The notes beneath the pieces are model-generated. The model did no database searches and was not told the origin of the DNA. It was given only the letters and a program-made list of their open reading frames with translations. Positions 25,104 to 34,122 of a stretch of 64,000 nucleotides of DNA are shown here, piece after piece. The position numbers and the translations under genes are program-made. The DNA comes from Pedobacter punctiformis. Lineage in GTDB: Bacteria > Bacteroidota > Bacteroidia > Sphingobacteriales > Sphingobacteriaceae. Within the stretch, counting starts at the first letter, position 1. Each line of letters starts with the position of its first letter. The stretch lies in contig NZ_JAPWGM010000001.1 in assembly GCF_027213715.1 (NCBI RefSeq), forward strand, positions 868,001-932,000. Direction: 5' to 3'.

Positions 25104-26897
25104 ATGAAAATTAGTTACGGGTATTTCTTCGTTTTTATCTTATTTATAATCGCCTTCTCTTCTTTTAAACGTAAAGAAAAAGATCAGCAAAGCTGGATTA
25201 GAATAAATTTACTGGGCTATCCTACCCAATCCGGTAAAGTCGCCGTTTGGGCAAGTAAAACCGATCAGATTCCGGATCGCTTTGAGATTATAGAAAAGGA
25301 AAGTGCCAAAGTTGTTTACTCCTCAACAAATATTAAAAGTTTTGGTGCTTATGGGCCATTTACTAAAACCGCCAGACTGAATTTTTCTGATTTTAAACAG
25401 AATGGTCAGTTTTTTATCAGAGCCAATGGTGTTATATCTCCTTTGCTATTAATCAATAACGATGTTTATAAAGGGGCCGCAGATTTTTGCCTGCGTTATA
25501 TGCGCCAGCAACGCAGTGGATTTAATCCTTATTTAAAAGACAGTTGTCATACTCATGACGGTTTTGTTTTGTATGGACAAAAAGCCGGGATAAAAGACAG
25601 TACTCATTTCGATGCTTCGGGTGGCTGGCACGATGCGAGTGATTACCTTCAGTACAGCACCACCTCAGCCAATGCTGCTTATCACTTACTAATGGCTTAC
25701 CGCGATTTTCCTCAAGTATTTGGAGATGAAAAACAGGCTAACGGACTGGATGGCAAAAACGGAACCGCTGATGTTTTGGATGAAGCCAAATGGGGCCTTG
25801 ACTGGTTGTTAAAAATGCATCCGGAGAAAGACATTATGTTTAATCAGCTGGCCGATGACCGCGATCATGTTAATATGCGCATTCCGAAGGAAGATAACCA
25901 ATACGGAAAGGGGTTTGAACGCCCGTTGTATTTTATTTCCGGTGAGCCACAGCAAAGAGGAAAATTTATGAATAATACAACCGGGACAAGTTCTACCGCA
26001 GCCAAATTTAGCAGTGCTTTTAATCTGGGTGCCGTTTTATTTAAAAGTCAGGATACCCATTATTCAAAAATACTCAGTCAAAAAGCTAAAACGGCCTGGC
26101 GATTTGCCCTAAAGAAACCAGGTGTTACTCAAACTGCTTCAGTCAAATCGCCTTACATTTATGCGGAAGACAACTGGGTTGACGATATAGAACTGGCCGC
26201 AGCTTTAAATTTTAAGAATGCTAAAAACGATGCGCTAAAATATGCGGAGCTGGAAAAAACTACGCCCTGGATGTTAAAAGATACAGCTGCTCATTATCAA
26301 TATTATCCATTTATAAACCTAGGCCATTACGAACTGGCAAAACAACTGGACGGAGAAGAGAAAAATAAAATTACAGGTTATTATAAACAAGGGATTGAGC
26401 AGGTTTGGAACCGGGCAAAAACAAATGCTTTTTATAGGGGCATCCCGTTTATCTGGTGCAGCAATAATTTAACGGTTGCCTTTGCCATGCAGTGTAACTG
26501 GTATGCTGGTTTAACAAATGATGACTCTTTTACTGAACTGGAACAGGCAAATTTTGATTGGATTTTTGGCTGTAATCCCTGGGGAACCAGCATGGTTTAT
26601 GGTTTGCCCAACTGGGGCGATACACCTGTTGATCCGCACTCGGCCTTTACACATTTAAAAAACTATCCTATTGATGGTGGTTTGGTTGATGGTCCGGTTT
26701 ACACCAACATTTACAAAGGATTAATTGGCATTAAACTTTCGGAAGCAGATGAATATTCAGACTTTCAAAGTGATTTGGCCGTTTATCATGACGATTACGG
26801 TGATTATAGCACCAACGAGCCCACAATGGACGGAACGGCTTCTTTAATTTATTTATTGGCCGCAAAGGAGGCACAGTCGAAGCCAAAAAAGCATTAG
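25104..26897 (+). CDS. glycoside hydrolase family 9 glucanase (zero-frame product)
   Basis: This 597-residue exported protein has a signal peptide (about 1-21) and an N-terminal Ig-like CelD_N domain (about 30-125). A GH9 catalytic domain (about 130-590) follows, with GGWHDASDYLQY (Asp177, Asp180), DPHSAFTHL and the general acid Glu572 in TNEPTMDG. GH9 enzymes cleave beta-1,4-glucans. Translation ends at TAG 26895-26897 just after an A AAA AAG sequence. The related deacetylase-like domain continues in the -1 frame, so a longer 838-residue fusion is plausible. The gene is divergent from the TetR-controlled pump. Confidence 0.92.
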   Translation: MKISYGYFFVFILFIIAFSSFKRKEKDQQSWIRINLLGYPTQSGKVAVWASKTDQIPDRFEIIEKESAKVVYSSTNIKSFGAYGPFTKTARLNFSDFKQNGQFFIRANGVISPLLLINNDVYKGAADFCLRYMRQQRSGFNPYLKDSCHTHDGFVLYGQKAGIKDSTHFDASGGWHDASDYLQYSTTSANAAYHLLMAYRDFPQVFGDEKQANGLDGKNGTADVLDEAKWGLDWLLKMHPEKDIMFNQLADDRDHVNMRIPKEDNQYGKGFERPLYFISGEPQQRGKFMNNTTGTSSTAAKFSSAFNLGAVLFKSQDTHYSKILSQKAKTAWRFALKKPGVTQTASVKSPYIYAEDNWVDDIELAAALNFKNAKNDALKYAELEKTTPWMLKDTAAHYQYYPFINLGHYELAKQLDGEEKNKITGYYKQGIEQVWNRAKTNAFYRGIPFIWCSNNLTVAFAMQCNWYAGLTNDDSFTELEQANFDWIFGCNPWGTSMVYGLPNWGDTPVDPHSAFTHLKNYPIDGGLVDGPVYTNIYKGLIGIKLSEADEYSDFQSDLAVYHDDYGDYSTNEPTMDGTASLIYLLAAKEAQSKPKKH

Positions 26898-26914
26898 CCT
26901 CCGGCACAGGGGGC
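26866..26914 (+). promoter_or_regulatory. candidate programmed -1 ribosomal frameshift signal
   Basis: Three elements lie in order: AGGAGG (26866-26871), 13 bases, the heptamer A AAA AAG (26885-26891) in the correct phase for the GH9 frame (CCA AAA AAG CAT TAG), 5 bases, then a stem GCCTCC (26897-26902) with GGGGGC (26909-26914) and a 6-base loop. Slipping back one base gives an open frame (Ala-Leu-Ala-Ser-Gly...) into the deacetylase domain. The layout is that of dnaX. A simple indel in the A6 run gives the same reading-frame pattern. Confidence 0.55.
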
Positions 26915-26956
26915 AAAACCATCAGTTTGGGCGCAACCATTCGAGGAGATTCCTTA

Positions 26957-27619
26957 ATGAAAAAAATTGCTCTGGTTTTTACCGGAGATGAATTTGCGGA
27001 TGGTGCTGAAATAATTACTAAAACGCTGCAGACAGAAAAAGTAAAGGCTTCTTTCTTTTTAACCGGCAACTTTTATAGAAATGCCAGCTTCAGGTCTTTA
27101 ATTACAAATTTGAAAAAAGACGGGCACTATTTAGGGGCCCACTCTGACAAACATTTACTGTATTGCGACTGGACCAAACGTGATAGCTTACTGGTTACAC
27201 AAACAGAATTTGAAGAGGATTTAAATGCAAATTACCGGGAAATGGCAAAGTTCGGAATAAGTAAGGCAGATGCTTCGTTTTTTCTCCCTCCCTACGAATG
27301 GTATAATAAAACCGTTGCCTCCTGGACGAAGAAGGAAAATTTAAATCTGATTAATTTTACACCGGGAACCCGTTCAAATGCCGATTATACTGATCCGGAA
27401 ATGGGTAAAAGTTACCGCAGCAGCGATGAAATTTTTCAGTCGATAGTTAAATACAACGAAACAAAGCCAAATGGCCTAAACGGTTTTATTTTATTGTTAC
27501 ATATTGGAACGGATTCAAAAAGAACAGATAAATTTTACGATCAGCTTCCTAAATTGCTTCGCTATTTAAAAACCAATGGTTACGAATTGGTTCGGATCGA
27601 TAATTTATTAAAGGATTAA
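26957..27619 (+). CDS. polysaccharide deacetylase-like domain (C-terminal part of GH9 fusion)
   Basis: This region has KKIALVFTGDEFADG, GHYLGAHSDKHLLY (His-x3-His metal motif) and FLPPYEWYN. That is the C-terminal NodB-like module which in Bacteroidota is often attached to GH9 enzymes. An upstream in-frame stretch with no stop from 26891 (GATIRGDSLMKK) resembles the inter-domain linker, so it is probably expressed by frameshift from the GH9 gene. An ATG at 26957 or TTG at 26927 could also start it alone, but no signal peptide would then be present. It probably acts on substituted glucans outside the cytoplasm. Confidence 0.7.
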   Translation: MKKIALVFTGDEFADGAEIITKTLQTEKVKASFFLTGNFYRNASFRSLITNLKKDGHYLGAHSDKHLLYCDWTKRDSLLVTQTEFEEDLNANYREMAKFGISKADASFFLPPYEWYNKTVASWTKKENLNLINFTPGTRSNADYTDPEMGKSYRSSDEIFQSIVKYNETKPNGLNGFILLLHIGTDSKRTDKFYDQLPKLLRYLKTNGYELVRIDNLLKD

Positions 27620-27652
27620 CGATTATCTCAAATTAAAATTTAAAATAAATAT

Positions 27653-27660
27653 TAACTTTG
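27653..27660 (+). promoter_or_regulatory. candidate -7 box TAACTTTG upstream of the small membrane protein
   Basis: TAACTTTG matches TAnnTTTG and lies 19 bases before the ATG at 27680. Confidence 0.5.
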
Positions 27661-27679
27661 CCTCCAAATAATAAAAAAC

Positions 27680-27865
27680 ATGAGTGTACAAGAAAACAGC
27701 AACAACAATTTCAACTGGCTTTACTATGCTTTGGGCTTAATTTTCGGTGTTTTAACCGCAGTAATTATTACACAGAGTTACATTTTTGCATTTGTAGGTG
27801 CTATATTGGGCTTGTTAACAGCGGGTTTATTTTTAAACGCCATTGTAAAAGGCAGAAAATACTAA
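27680..27865 (+). CDS. small two-helix membrane protein
   Basis: This is a 61-residue protein: a short polar Asn-rich N-terminus (MSVQENSNNN), then two closely spaced hydrophobic helices (about 14-32 and 36-54), ending KGRKY. It has its own promoter box and A-rich upstream region. I do not recognise a family. Small proteins of this kind are frequently annotated as hypothetical membrane proteins in Pedobacter-like genomes. It lies between the deacetylase and DUF2911 genes. Confidence 0.7.
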   Translation: MSVQENSNNNFNWLYYALGLIFGVLTAVIITQSYIFAFVGAILGLLTAGLFLNAIVKGRKY

Positions 27866-27935
27866 TTCGTTAGTATTCAAATCAGAGGTTGCTTACCTCC
27901 TCTATTTCACCATTTTATAAAATAATTCACAGCAG

Positions 27936-28505
27936 ATGAGGAATATCTTAATTGTTGTTTTTGGTTTTTTATGCCTTGGATTAAAGGCTCAGGAAGCTAT
28001 AAAAGAAGAAGTTAAATTTGCTGCTCCGGATGCAAGTCCTGCAGACATTGTTTACTTCCCGTTAAACGCACACAAATCTAAAGACGATAACCTTTCTAAA
28101 CCTGTAATAAAAGTTATTTATTCACGTCCACAAAAAAAAGGCCGTGAAATTTTTGGCGTTTTAGAACAATATGGTAAAGTTTGGCGTTTTGGAGCTAATG
28201 AAAACACCGAAATCAAGTTTTTTGAAAAGGTGAACATTGGCGATAAAAAAATTAAAGCTGGTTCTTATAGTCTGTTTGCCATTCCGGATAAGAATAAATG
28301 GGTGATTATCATCAATAGCCAAACCGATAAATGGGGTGCTTTTTCTTATGATCAGTCAAAAGATATTGTTCGTGTAGAAGTTCCGGTTCAAACGCTAACT
28401 AAACCAATTGAATATTTCTCTGTAACTTTTATTAAAACAGACAAAGGTGCGAACTTAGTTGCTGCATGGGATAAGGTGCAGATTCAACTTCCAATATCCT
28501 TTTAA
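27936..28505 (+). CDS. exported DUF2911 domain protein
   Basis: This 189-residue protein has a signal peptide (about 1-18, LKAQ) followed by DUF2911. Its features are VIYSRPQKKGREIFG, YGKVWRFGANENTEIKF, KKIKAGSYSLFAIPDKNKW and SVTFIKTDKG. Function of the family is unknown; it is secreted and widespread in Bacteroidota. It ends 67 bases before a strong two-way terminator. No operon partner is close. Confidence 0.88.
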   Translation: MRNILIVVFGFLCLGLKAQEAIKEEVKFAAPDASPADIVYFPLNAHKSKDDNLSKPVIKVIYSRPQKKGREIFGVLEQYGKVWRFGANENTEIKFFEKVNIGDKKIKAGSYSLFAIPDKNKWVIIINSQTDKWGAFSYDQSKDIVRVEVPVQTLTKPIEYFSVTFIKTDKGANLVAAWDKVQIQLPISF

Positions 28506-28572
28506 AGTTCTTTCCTTTTGTAACTGTTTTTCAATATTATAAGTTATACTCATCAAGCGATTGATATAAAAA

Positions 28573-28606
28573 CAAAGCCTTTGGAATTCCAAAGGCTTTG
28601 TTTTTT
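28573..28606. terminator. bidirectional terminator between DUF2911 and phospholipase C
   Basis: 28573-28600 is a perfect 28-base palindrome (CAAAGCCTTTGG arms around an AATT centre). It is flanked by a T-run on each strand and lies between convergent genes. Confidence 0.9.
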
Positions 28607-30980
28607 ACTGAATTTCTCCGGCCATAAACGGATCCGTAGTGGTTATTTCTCCGGTTTCTATTTTACCAGCGTAACGATGTTTAAATATAGCATTGCTAGT
28701 TTGTAAAATGCTAAAGTCGTACCAATTGGCATTTTTAGCCAGATTTAATACAACCATCAGATTCGACTTCGGTTTTAAAACTACATTTTGAGTAGTCGCT
28801 TTATATTTATTATCTACAATTTGTAAAGTAATGGGCAAAGCACCTTTGTTATCAAAAGAAAAAACGAGGCTTCCGGTTAATTTTTTAGTCACCAACCCAT
28901 TTTGCTCCGGAAAAGCTTTAATTCCTAACTGAGCACTTTTTTTGTCGCTTTTAAAAAATCTATAAAAACCATTTGGCCCTGTAATGGCAAAATCATAAAT
29001 ATTGCTATCAAAATCATCCAGGTTAATTTTATCCTTGAGCATATCTCCACCTTTAACTGCATAGTCCCACACCTTACCATCAACTCCCTTAAATTTTGAA
29101 GCAGTATTCATGGTAAATGGAGCGCCAATGGTTTCCGTTGCATTTCCAAATAAGGTTTTAACAGATTGAAAGGTAATTTCAACTTCGTTATTAATTAAAC
29201 TGGCATCAACATTTAAATGATAAGGCAAAGCGCAGGCAGGCTTAGCACCATGCTCCTGTTTAGGCAGGTATGCAGAAGTTTGCACTGAAAATGCTTCGTA
29301 TTTATTAATTTTAGCAACTTCGCTGCGGTTTAAAGCTGTTGGGCCAACCTGAGCGGGTTTATTTTTTGCATTGCCGATATTAGTTACAACAACTTCGCGT
29401 TTTAATGGTTGAGGAGATTTTATTTCATCACCCTGGTAAGGCCTGAAAACAGAGGTTAAATCTCCTGAAACGGCTCTCCTCCAATCGCTGATGTTATTAC
29501 TTTTTATATTTTTCCCCGTTTTTTTGCTCAGCCATTTTTCCATAAACATCAACGACGAGGTGTGATCCAAAACCTGCGAATTTACAAAACCGCCTTTGCT
29601 CCATGGTGAAGCCACCACTAAAGGTACACGGTAGCCCATTCCGATTGGACTGCCTTTTCTTGGTTCAAAATCTGTGGCGTAGTTAATTCCTTCAGATACT
29701 TTCCCGCTTGACGGATCATTCGGGTTTGGAACAACAAAAGGTGGCTGGTGGTCAAAATAGCCATCGTTTTCGTCGTAAGTTAAAATGAAGATCGTTTTCT
29801 TCCAAACTTCCGGGTTTTTAGTTAAAATATCCAAAGCTTCGCTTACGTACCAGGTGCCATACAGAGGAGAACTGGTATGATCAGAAAAACGTTGTGGAGC
29901 AACCAGCCAGGATACCGGCGGTAGTTTGCCGTTGTCAACGTCTTTTCTAAACTGGTGAAAAATGTCTCCTTTCGGGATATTTATCGTTTCAGATTCGCCC
30001 TTGTCATTTGTAAATGTAAAGGGAGCAAGCTCCAGATAATCCGATTCGTTAATATTGGTTTGAAAAGCCTTATCAATTAAGTTTTTTTCTTTTTGGGAAA
30101 GCTTATCATATTTCGCCTGAACTTCTTTCGCACTCAGCGGGGGTTTAACCGTATTATCTCCATTCTTTCTGAAATAAGCCGATAACTTAACATTATGCCT
30201 GCTGATGTATTCCAGTGGATTATCTCCATAATTACCCAGCCAATCATCCACCTCACCCTCAGGAAGTTTCGAGGTCCAGAGTTCATTTTGGTAAACTCTC
30301 CAATCGATGTCGCTGTCTTCCAGTGTTTCCTGAAAGGTAGGCCAATCTACAAATACATTGTTTTGTGATTCTGCCTGATCGTTATTTACCACGGCGATTT
30401 TATTTTCGCTTTTTTCACCTCTAACTGTACCGGTAAAGAAAAACAACCTGTTGGGTGTTGTTCCGGTTAACGACGAACAAAAATGCTGATCACAGACGGT
30501 AAAAGCATCAGCCATGGCGTAATAGAAAGGAATATCATTCCGGTCATAATGCGCTAAGGTCATTGGCGATTTTACAGGCAGCCATTTATCATAACGCCCT
30601 CCGTTTCTGGCCGCCACCTGATCATTCCATGAATGCGGCAAACCACCCTGCCAGGTAATTTTGGTTTTGTTAATGTCTACATGAAAAGGGGCATAAGTAT
30701 AGCCTGCCAGATCTTTTTGCAGCCAAACCTTGTTGCCATCGGGCTGAATGTGTGGATGCGGATCATTAAATCCCCTAACCCCTTTCATTGTACCAAACAT
30801 GTGGTCGAATGACCGGTTTTCCTGCATTAGAAATACAATGTGTTCCGCATCGTAAAACGTGCTTCCGGGTTCGGGATTGATTGACATGGCTTTGAGTACC
30901 GAACCGGGCAGGGCATTGGCCATACCCGTAGCACCGGCAAACAGTGCTGCCTTTTTTAAAAATTCTCTACGTGAGTCCAT
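28605..30980 (-). CDS. phosphocholine-type phospholipase C, Tat-exported
   Basis: This 791-residue protein starts with a textbook twin-arginine signal, DSRREFLKKAALFAG. The phosphoesterase domain (about 43-490) contains HIVFLMQENRSFDHMFG, FTGTVRG, FILTYDENDGYFDH and VASPWSKGGFV. Two beta-rich C-terminal DUF756-like modules (about 585-785) complete the phosphocholine-PLC architecture. It hydrolyses phosphatidylcholine or sphingomyelin-like lipids outside the cytoplasm. It lies 149 bases downstream of the GDPD-GH16 gene on the same strand. Confidence 0.93.
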   Translation of the reverse strand: MDSRREFLKKAALFAGATGMANALPGSVLKAMSINPEPGSTFYDAEHIVFLMQENRSFDHMFGTMKGVRGFNDPHPHIQPDGNKVWLQKDLAGYTYAPFHVDINKTKITWQGGLPHSWNDQVAARNGGRYDKWLPVKSPMTLAHYDRNDIPFYYAMADAFTVCDQHFCSSLTGTTPNRLFFFTGTVRGEKSENKIAVVNNDQAESQNNVFVDWPTFQETLEDSDIDWRVYQNELWTSKLPEGEVDDWLGNYGDNPLEYISRHNVKLSAYFRKNGDNTVKPPLSAKEVQAKYDKLSQKEKNLIDKAFQTNINESDYLELAPFTFTNDKGESETINIPKGDIFHQFRKDVDNGKLPPVSWLVAPQRFSDHTSSPLYGTWYVSEALDILTKNPEVWKKTIFILTYDENDGYFDHQPPFVVPNPNDPSSGKVSEGINYATDFEPRKGSPIGMGYRVPLVVASPWSKGGFVNSQVLDHTSSLMFMEKWLSKKTGKNIKSNNISDWRRAVSGDLTSVFRPYQGDEIKSPQPLKREVVVTNIGNAKNKPAQVGPTALNRSEVAKINKYEAFSVQTSAYLPKQEHGAKPACALPYHLNVDASLINNEVEITFQSVKTLFGNATETIGAPFTMNTASKFKGVDGKVWDYAVKGGDMLKDKINLDDFDSNIYDFAITGPNGFYRFFKSDKKSAQLGIKAFPEQNGLVTKKLTGSLVFSFDNKGALPITLQIVDNKYKATTQNVVLKPKSNLMVVLNLAKNANWYDFSILQTSNAIFKHRYAGKIETGEITTTDPFMAGEIQ

Positions 30981-31129
30981 AATTTATACAATATAGCTTA
31001 GATATTGCAATTTAGATAAAGGCAATCAATTAATAAAGAAGTAATGAGATTGATGCAAATTCTGTTGGCAATCCAGGTAAAAAGTTACCTTTTGGTGGTC
31101 CAACAGTGCTGTTAAATCCTATATGTTAC

Positions 31130-32650
31130 TTATCGTTGAAACACCCTTACATAATCAACTTTCATGGTTGCCGGGTATGCAGACTCGTCTATTCCCTTTT
31201 TTCCACCCCAGTTGCCTCCAACAGCAAGGTTTAGGATGACGTGAAAGTTTTGATCAAATGGCCATTCGCCGGCTCCTTTTCCCGAATTTTTAAAGGTCAG
31301 GTACTTTTGATCATCTACATAAAAGTCGATTTTATCTTTAAACCATTCAACAGCATACACATGATAAGCCGTATAAAGGTTTTCTATTTTAATTCCTTTG
31401 GTAACCTGAGTATGGATAACATGGTTAAATTTTTCAGTATGCACACTCCCATAAACGGTGTCCGGGTCAAAACCAACGTGCTCCATAATGTCTATTTCGC
31501 CACTTTTTGGCCAGCCCCCATATTTCCAATCGGTTGGCAACATCCATATAGCTGGCCAAAGCCCTTTACCTTTTGGCAAAATAGCCCTTACTTCTACCCT
31601 TCCGTATTTAAAGTCGAATTTATTTTTGCTCACCAGGCGGGCCGAGGTATAGTGATTTTTTTCTTTATCCGTTTTATTTGCGATAATGTTCAGGTTGCCT
31701 TTTTTAACATTTGTATTTGTCGTGTCGGCACTGGTATAGTATTGAAGTTCGTTATTTCCCCAGCCATCTCCTCCAACATCATAATTCCAGTTTTTTGTTA
31801 ATGGCAAACCATTATCGTTAAACTCATCTGCCCATTTAAGTTTCCAGCCTGAAGCAACTGGTCCTTTTTTAATTTCTTCGAAAAGCAATTCGGGCTCATT
31901 TGTGGTAATGTATTCAACTTTATGCGCTAAAAGCCATTGCATTTCAGGAACCGTATTTACTGTCCATGCATTTACGGTTAGCCCTAATTTTTGTGCATTT
32001 TCTATCCAGCTGTCTTTCTGATAAACGCTGAAATAATAATCTGCACCGGTTAATTTATCTTCTTTTAGTTGTTCGGCGGTTTTATCTCCGTTTAAATAAG
32101 CAACCTTAGCTTTTGGTAATACTTCTAAAATACGTTTGCAATAATCATAATCGAAACTGATGTATTCTACCCAATCAATAGCCTTTAGTTTCTGAACCAT
32201 TTCTATACACTTATTCGTCAACTCAATACCCCGTTCTTTACTAATTTTAGATGGCTTTATTTCCAGAATAAGTTTGGTTGTTTTTTGCTTTTTACCGGCC
32301 AGTAAATAACTTTCTAATGTTGGAATTTTTTCTCCGTTAGACATTGTTTTAGTCAGCAAATCAGCATAGTTTACTTTTTCTATGGTCAATCCCTGAAATT
32401 CCGGATCATGATTTACAACCAGAACATGATCTGCGGTCATCCAAACATCAAATTCAGAACCATAGCAGCCAATACGAACCGCCTCATTTAAAGAAGCGAT
32501 TGAGTTTTGCGGAAAATTATTCTTTTTCCAGGCACCCCGGTGTGCAATAACCTGGTTTTTATTCCAGTTAAATTTTTGAGCAAAAGATGCTGATGTTACC
32601 ATCATGATTAATAAAAGAGTAGAAAAAGATTTCATCGTATTTTGGATCAT
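31130..32650 (-). CDS. GDPD - GH16 two-domain exported enzyme
   Basis: This 506-residue protein has a signal peptide (about 6-24, ASFAQ). The N-terminal half (about 33-265) is a glycerophosphodiester phosphodiesterase domain (IAHRGAWKKNNFPQNS, GSEFDVWMTADHVLVVNHD, NAWTVNT). The C-terminal half (about 270-506) is a family 16 glycoside hydrolase with GEIDIMEHVG (nucleophile Glu385, acid/base Glu390). GH16 enzymes cut beta-1,3 or mixed-linkage glucans; GDPD cleaves glycerophosphodiesters. One uninterrupted reading frame carries both, so this is a true fusion. Substrate linkage between the two activities is unclear. Confidence 0.9.
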   Translation of the reverse strand: MIQNTMKSFSTLLLIMMVTSASFAQKFNWNKNQVIAHRGAWKKNNFPQNSIASLNEAVRIGCYGSEFDVWMTADHVLVVNHDPEFQGLTIEKVNYADLLTKTMSNGEKIPTLESYLLAGKKQKTTKLILEIKPSKISKERGIELTNKCIEMVQKLKAIDWVEYISFDYDYCKRILEVLPKAKVAYLNGDKTAEQLKEDKLTGADYYFSVYQKDSWIENAQKLGLTVNAWTVNTVPEMQWLLAHKVEYITTNEPELLFEEIKKGPVASGWKLKWADEFNDNGLPLTKNWNYDVGGDGWGNNELQYYTSADTTNTNVKKGNLNIIANKTDKEKNHYTSARLVSKNKFDFKYGRVEVRAILPKGKGLWPAIWMLPTDWKYGGWPKSGEIDIMEHVGFDPDTVYGSVHTEKFNHVIHTQVTKGIKIENLYTAYHVYAVEWFKDKIDFYVDDQKYLTFKNSGKGAGEWPFDQNFHVILNLAVGGNWGGKKGIDESAYPATMKVDYVRVFQR

Positions 32651-32660
32651 TCAATAAAAT

Positions 32661-32668
32661 CAAAAATA
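32661..32668 (-). promoter_or_regulatory. candidate -7 box for the GDPD-GH16 gene
   Basis: Read leftward, TATTTTTG fits TAnnTTTG and ends 10 bases before the ATG at 32650. No -33 box was recognised, so this is a weak call. Confidence 0.35.
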
Positions 32669-32730
32669 GGCTATTTATGTAAATCCGAAGTTAACTTTTC
32701 GATGTTGTTACATTAATGCCGAAATTATCA

Positions 32731-32763
32731 TTAAAAAGGGCTATCCATCCGGATAAACCCTTT
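32731..32763 (-). terminator. terminator at the end of the Sus-type operon
   Basis: AAAGGG (32735-32740) pairs with CCCTTT (32758-32763), and TATCC with GGATA inside it. Read leftward it ends CCCTTTTT. It lies about 100 bases beyond the aspartyl-protease stop. Confidence 0.75.
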
Positions 32764-32860
32764 ACTAACTAATCATTAACTAACTGCTTCTACCCAGCTG
32801 CTAACACCTTATTTTAAGAAATGGAGACAATTTTTAAAAGACCAGCCGTTTAATATTCGT

Positions 32861-34036
32861 CTATGCCTTTTTTAATATAATCTGTTTTTTACCGTCCTGA
32901 TTGTACTCTATGTTAAAGTTTGAGCCTGCCGGCAAACGGATAATTTTATCCCGTTTTAGTGGCTCCTTTAGTATTTCCTGACTACTAATGCCATTAATTT
33001 TTTCAATTTCGTCTCCTTTTTTAATTGGAAGCGTTTCGGTCAATACCCGGATAATCCCCTGCACAACCAGTTTACCCGTTTCGTTAAAACCCAGCAGATA
33101 ATTGTTTAGAGTAAAGTCTAATGGATTTTTAAAGCTGCTATTCGGCATCAGGTGAATTTCGTTTTTCTTTCTGTTAATGGTAAAATTGTACCGGCTAATT
33201 AAGCGCATCCCGATAGAACCATCAAAACCCGGAGTCCAGCTCTCACTTTGTCCGCCGCCCGCCATTAATGTAATGGGCATGGCTTTAATTTTAGGCATGG
33301 CATTAAAAGAAAAAGAAGCTGCCTGACCTGAAAAAGTTGGTGTACTTATACCCATACTGGTAGTACTGCCCTGGTATTCAGGTTTAAAACCATTAACCAG
33401 CAAGCGGTTTTGTTTTACAAAAGGCCTGAAACAAATTAAGTAATAAGAGGCACCGGTATCAAAAATAAAGTGTCCTTCGTTTGTTTTTTCTGCCGAAATA
33501 TTTACAGATCCGGGAATGCTGTAAACACCTGAAAAGTTAACCGGAACTGCTGTTCCTCCTTTTTCGTATTGATAACCATCAAAATCATAAAGGCTAAGTA
33601 TTTTATTATCAAAATCGATTTTAGTGATAAAACTGCTGGTCATGCTATTACCGATAATTCCATCCGTTTCCTGGTCTAATTTTTTAAATATGGCTATACT
33701 TTGATTCTTCAGCACAAAAGAGTCGAGGTGAACATCATTGCCTGTCGAAATGGAGATTTCCATGTTACCTCCCACAACAGAGGTACTTTGCTTTCTGCTT
33801 ATTTTTAAGCCCAGAGAGTCTGCAAGGGCTTCGCTTAAAGCCATGCCATCTGCACCGGTATCGAATAAAAGTTTCAAAGGCTTTTGGCTCTGATTGATCT
33901 TTACGGATAAGATTATAGATCCGTTTTTCATTTCAAATGGAATTTTGAGCCTAAGCTTTGATTGTGCCCAAAGTTGTTGATTGGCAATTAAAATCAGCAG
34001 GGTTAAAATGCTGTATAGTTTATATTTGATTTGCAT
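32861..34036 (-). CDS. exported retropepsin-like aspartyl protease with PDZ domain
   Basis: This 391-residue protein has a signal peptide (about 1-25, LWAQS). Two aspartyl-protease halves carry LLFDTGADG (Asp59) and FIFDTGASYY (Asp193), and a C-terminal PDZ-like domain (about 310-390) has VLTETLPIKKGDEIEKINGIS. Having both DTG motifs in one chain suggests a self-sufficient peptidase. It is the last gene of the leftward Sus-type locus, 86 bases after the TlpA-like gene, then a terminator. It is probably periplasmic and processes imported peptides, which is inferred. Confidence 0.85.
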   Translation of the reverse strand: MQIKYKLYSILTLLILIANQQLWAQSKLRLKIPFEMKNGSIILSVKINQSQKPLKLLFDTGADGMALSEALADSLGLKISRKQSTSVVGGNMEISISTGNDVHLDSFVLKNQSIAIFKKLDQETDGIIGNSMTSSFITKIDFDNKILSLYDFDGYQYEKGGTAVPVNFSGVYSIPGSVNISAEKTNEGHFIFDTGASYYLICFRPFVKQNRLLVNGFKPEYQGSTTSMGISTPTFSGQAASFSFNAMPKIKAMPITLMAGGGQSESWTPGFDGSIGMRLISRYNFTINRKKNEIHLMPNSSFKNPLDFTLNNYLLGFNETGKLVVQGIIRVLTETLPIKKGDEIEKINGISSQEILKEPLKRDKIIRLPAGSNFNIEYNQDGKKQIILKKA

Positions 34037-34122
34037 TAATTAAAGGGTGATAAAAAAGTACAGACAGGGATAAGCCTATCCCGTACTTTCGGGTTGTAAA
34101 ACAAGAGGAAAACTGCTTTTGA

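Noticed and set aside
26885..26890. Run of six A as a plain sequencing error
   Set aside because: It remains possible, but the phase of the A AAA AAG, the nearby AGGAGG and the stem-loop make a signal at least as likely; kept as the main competing explanation instead of the sole one.
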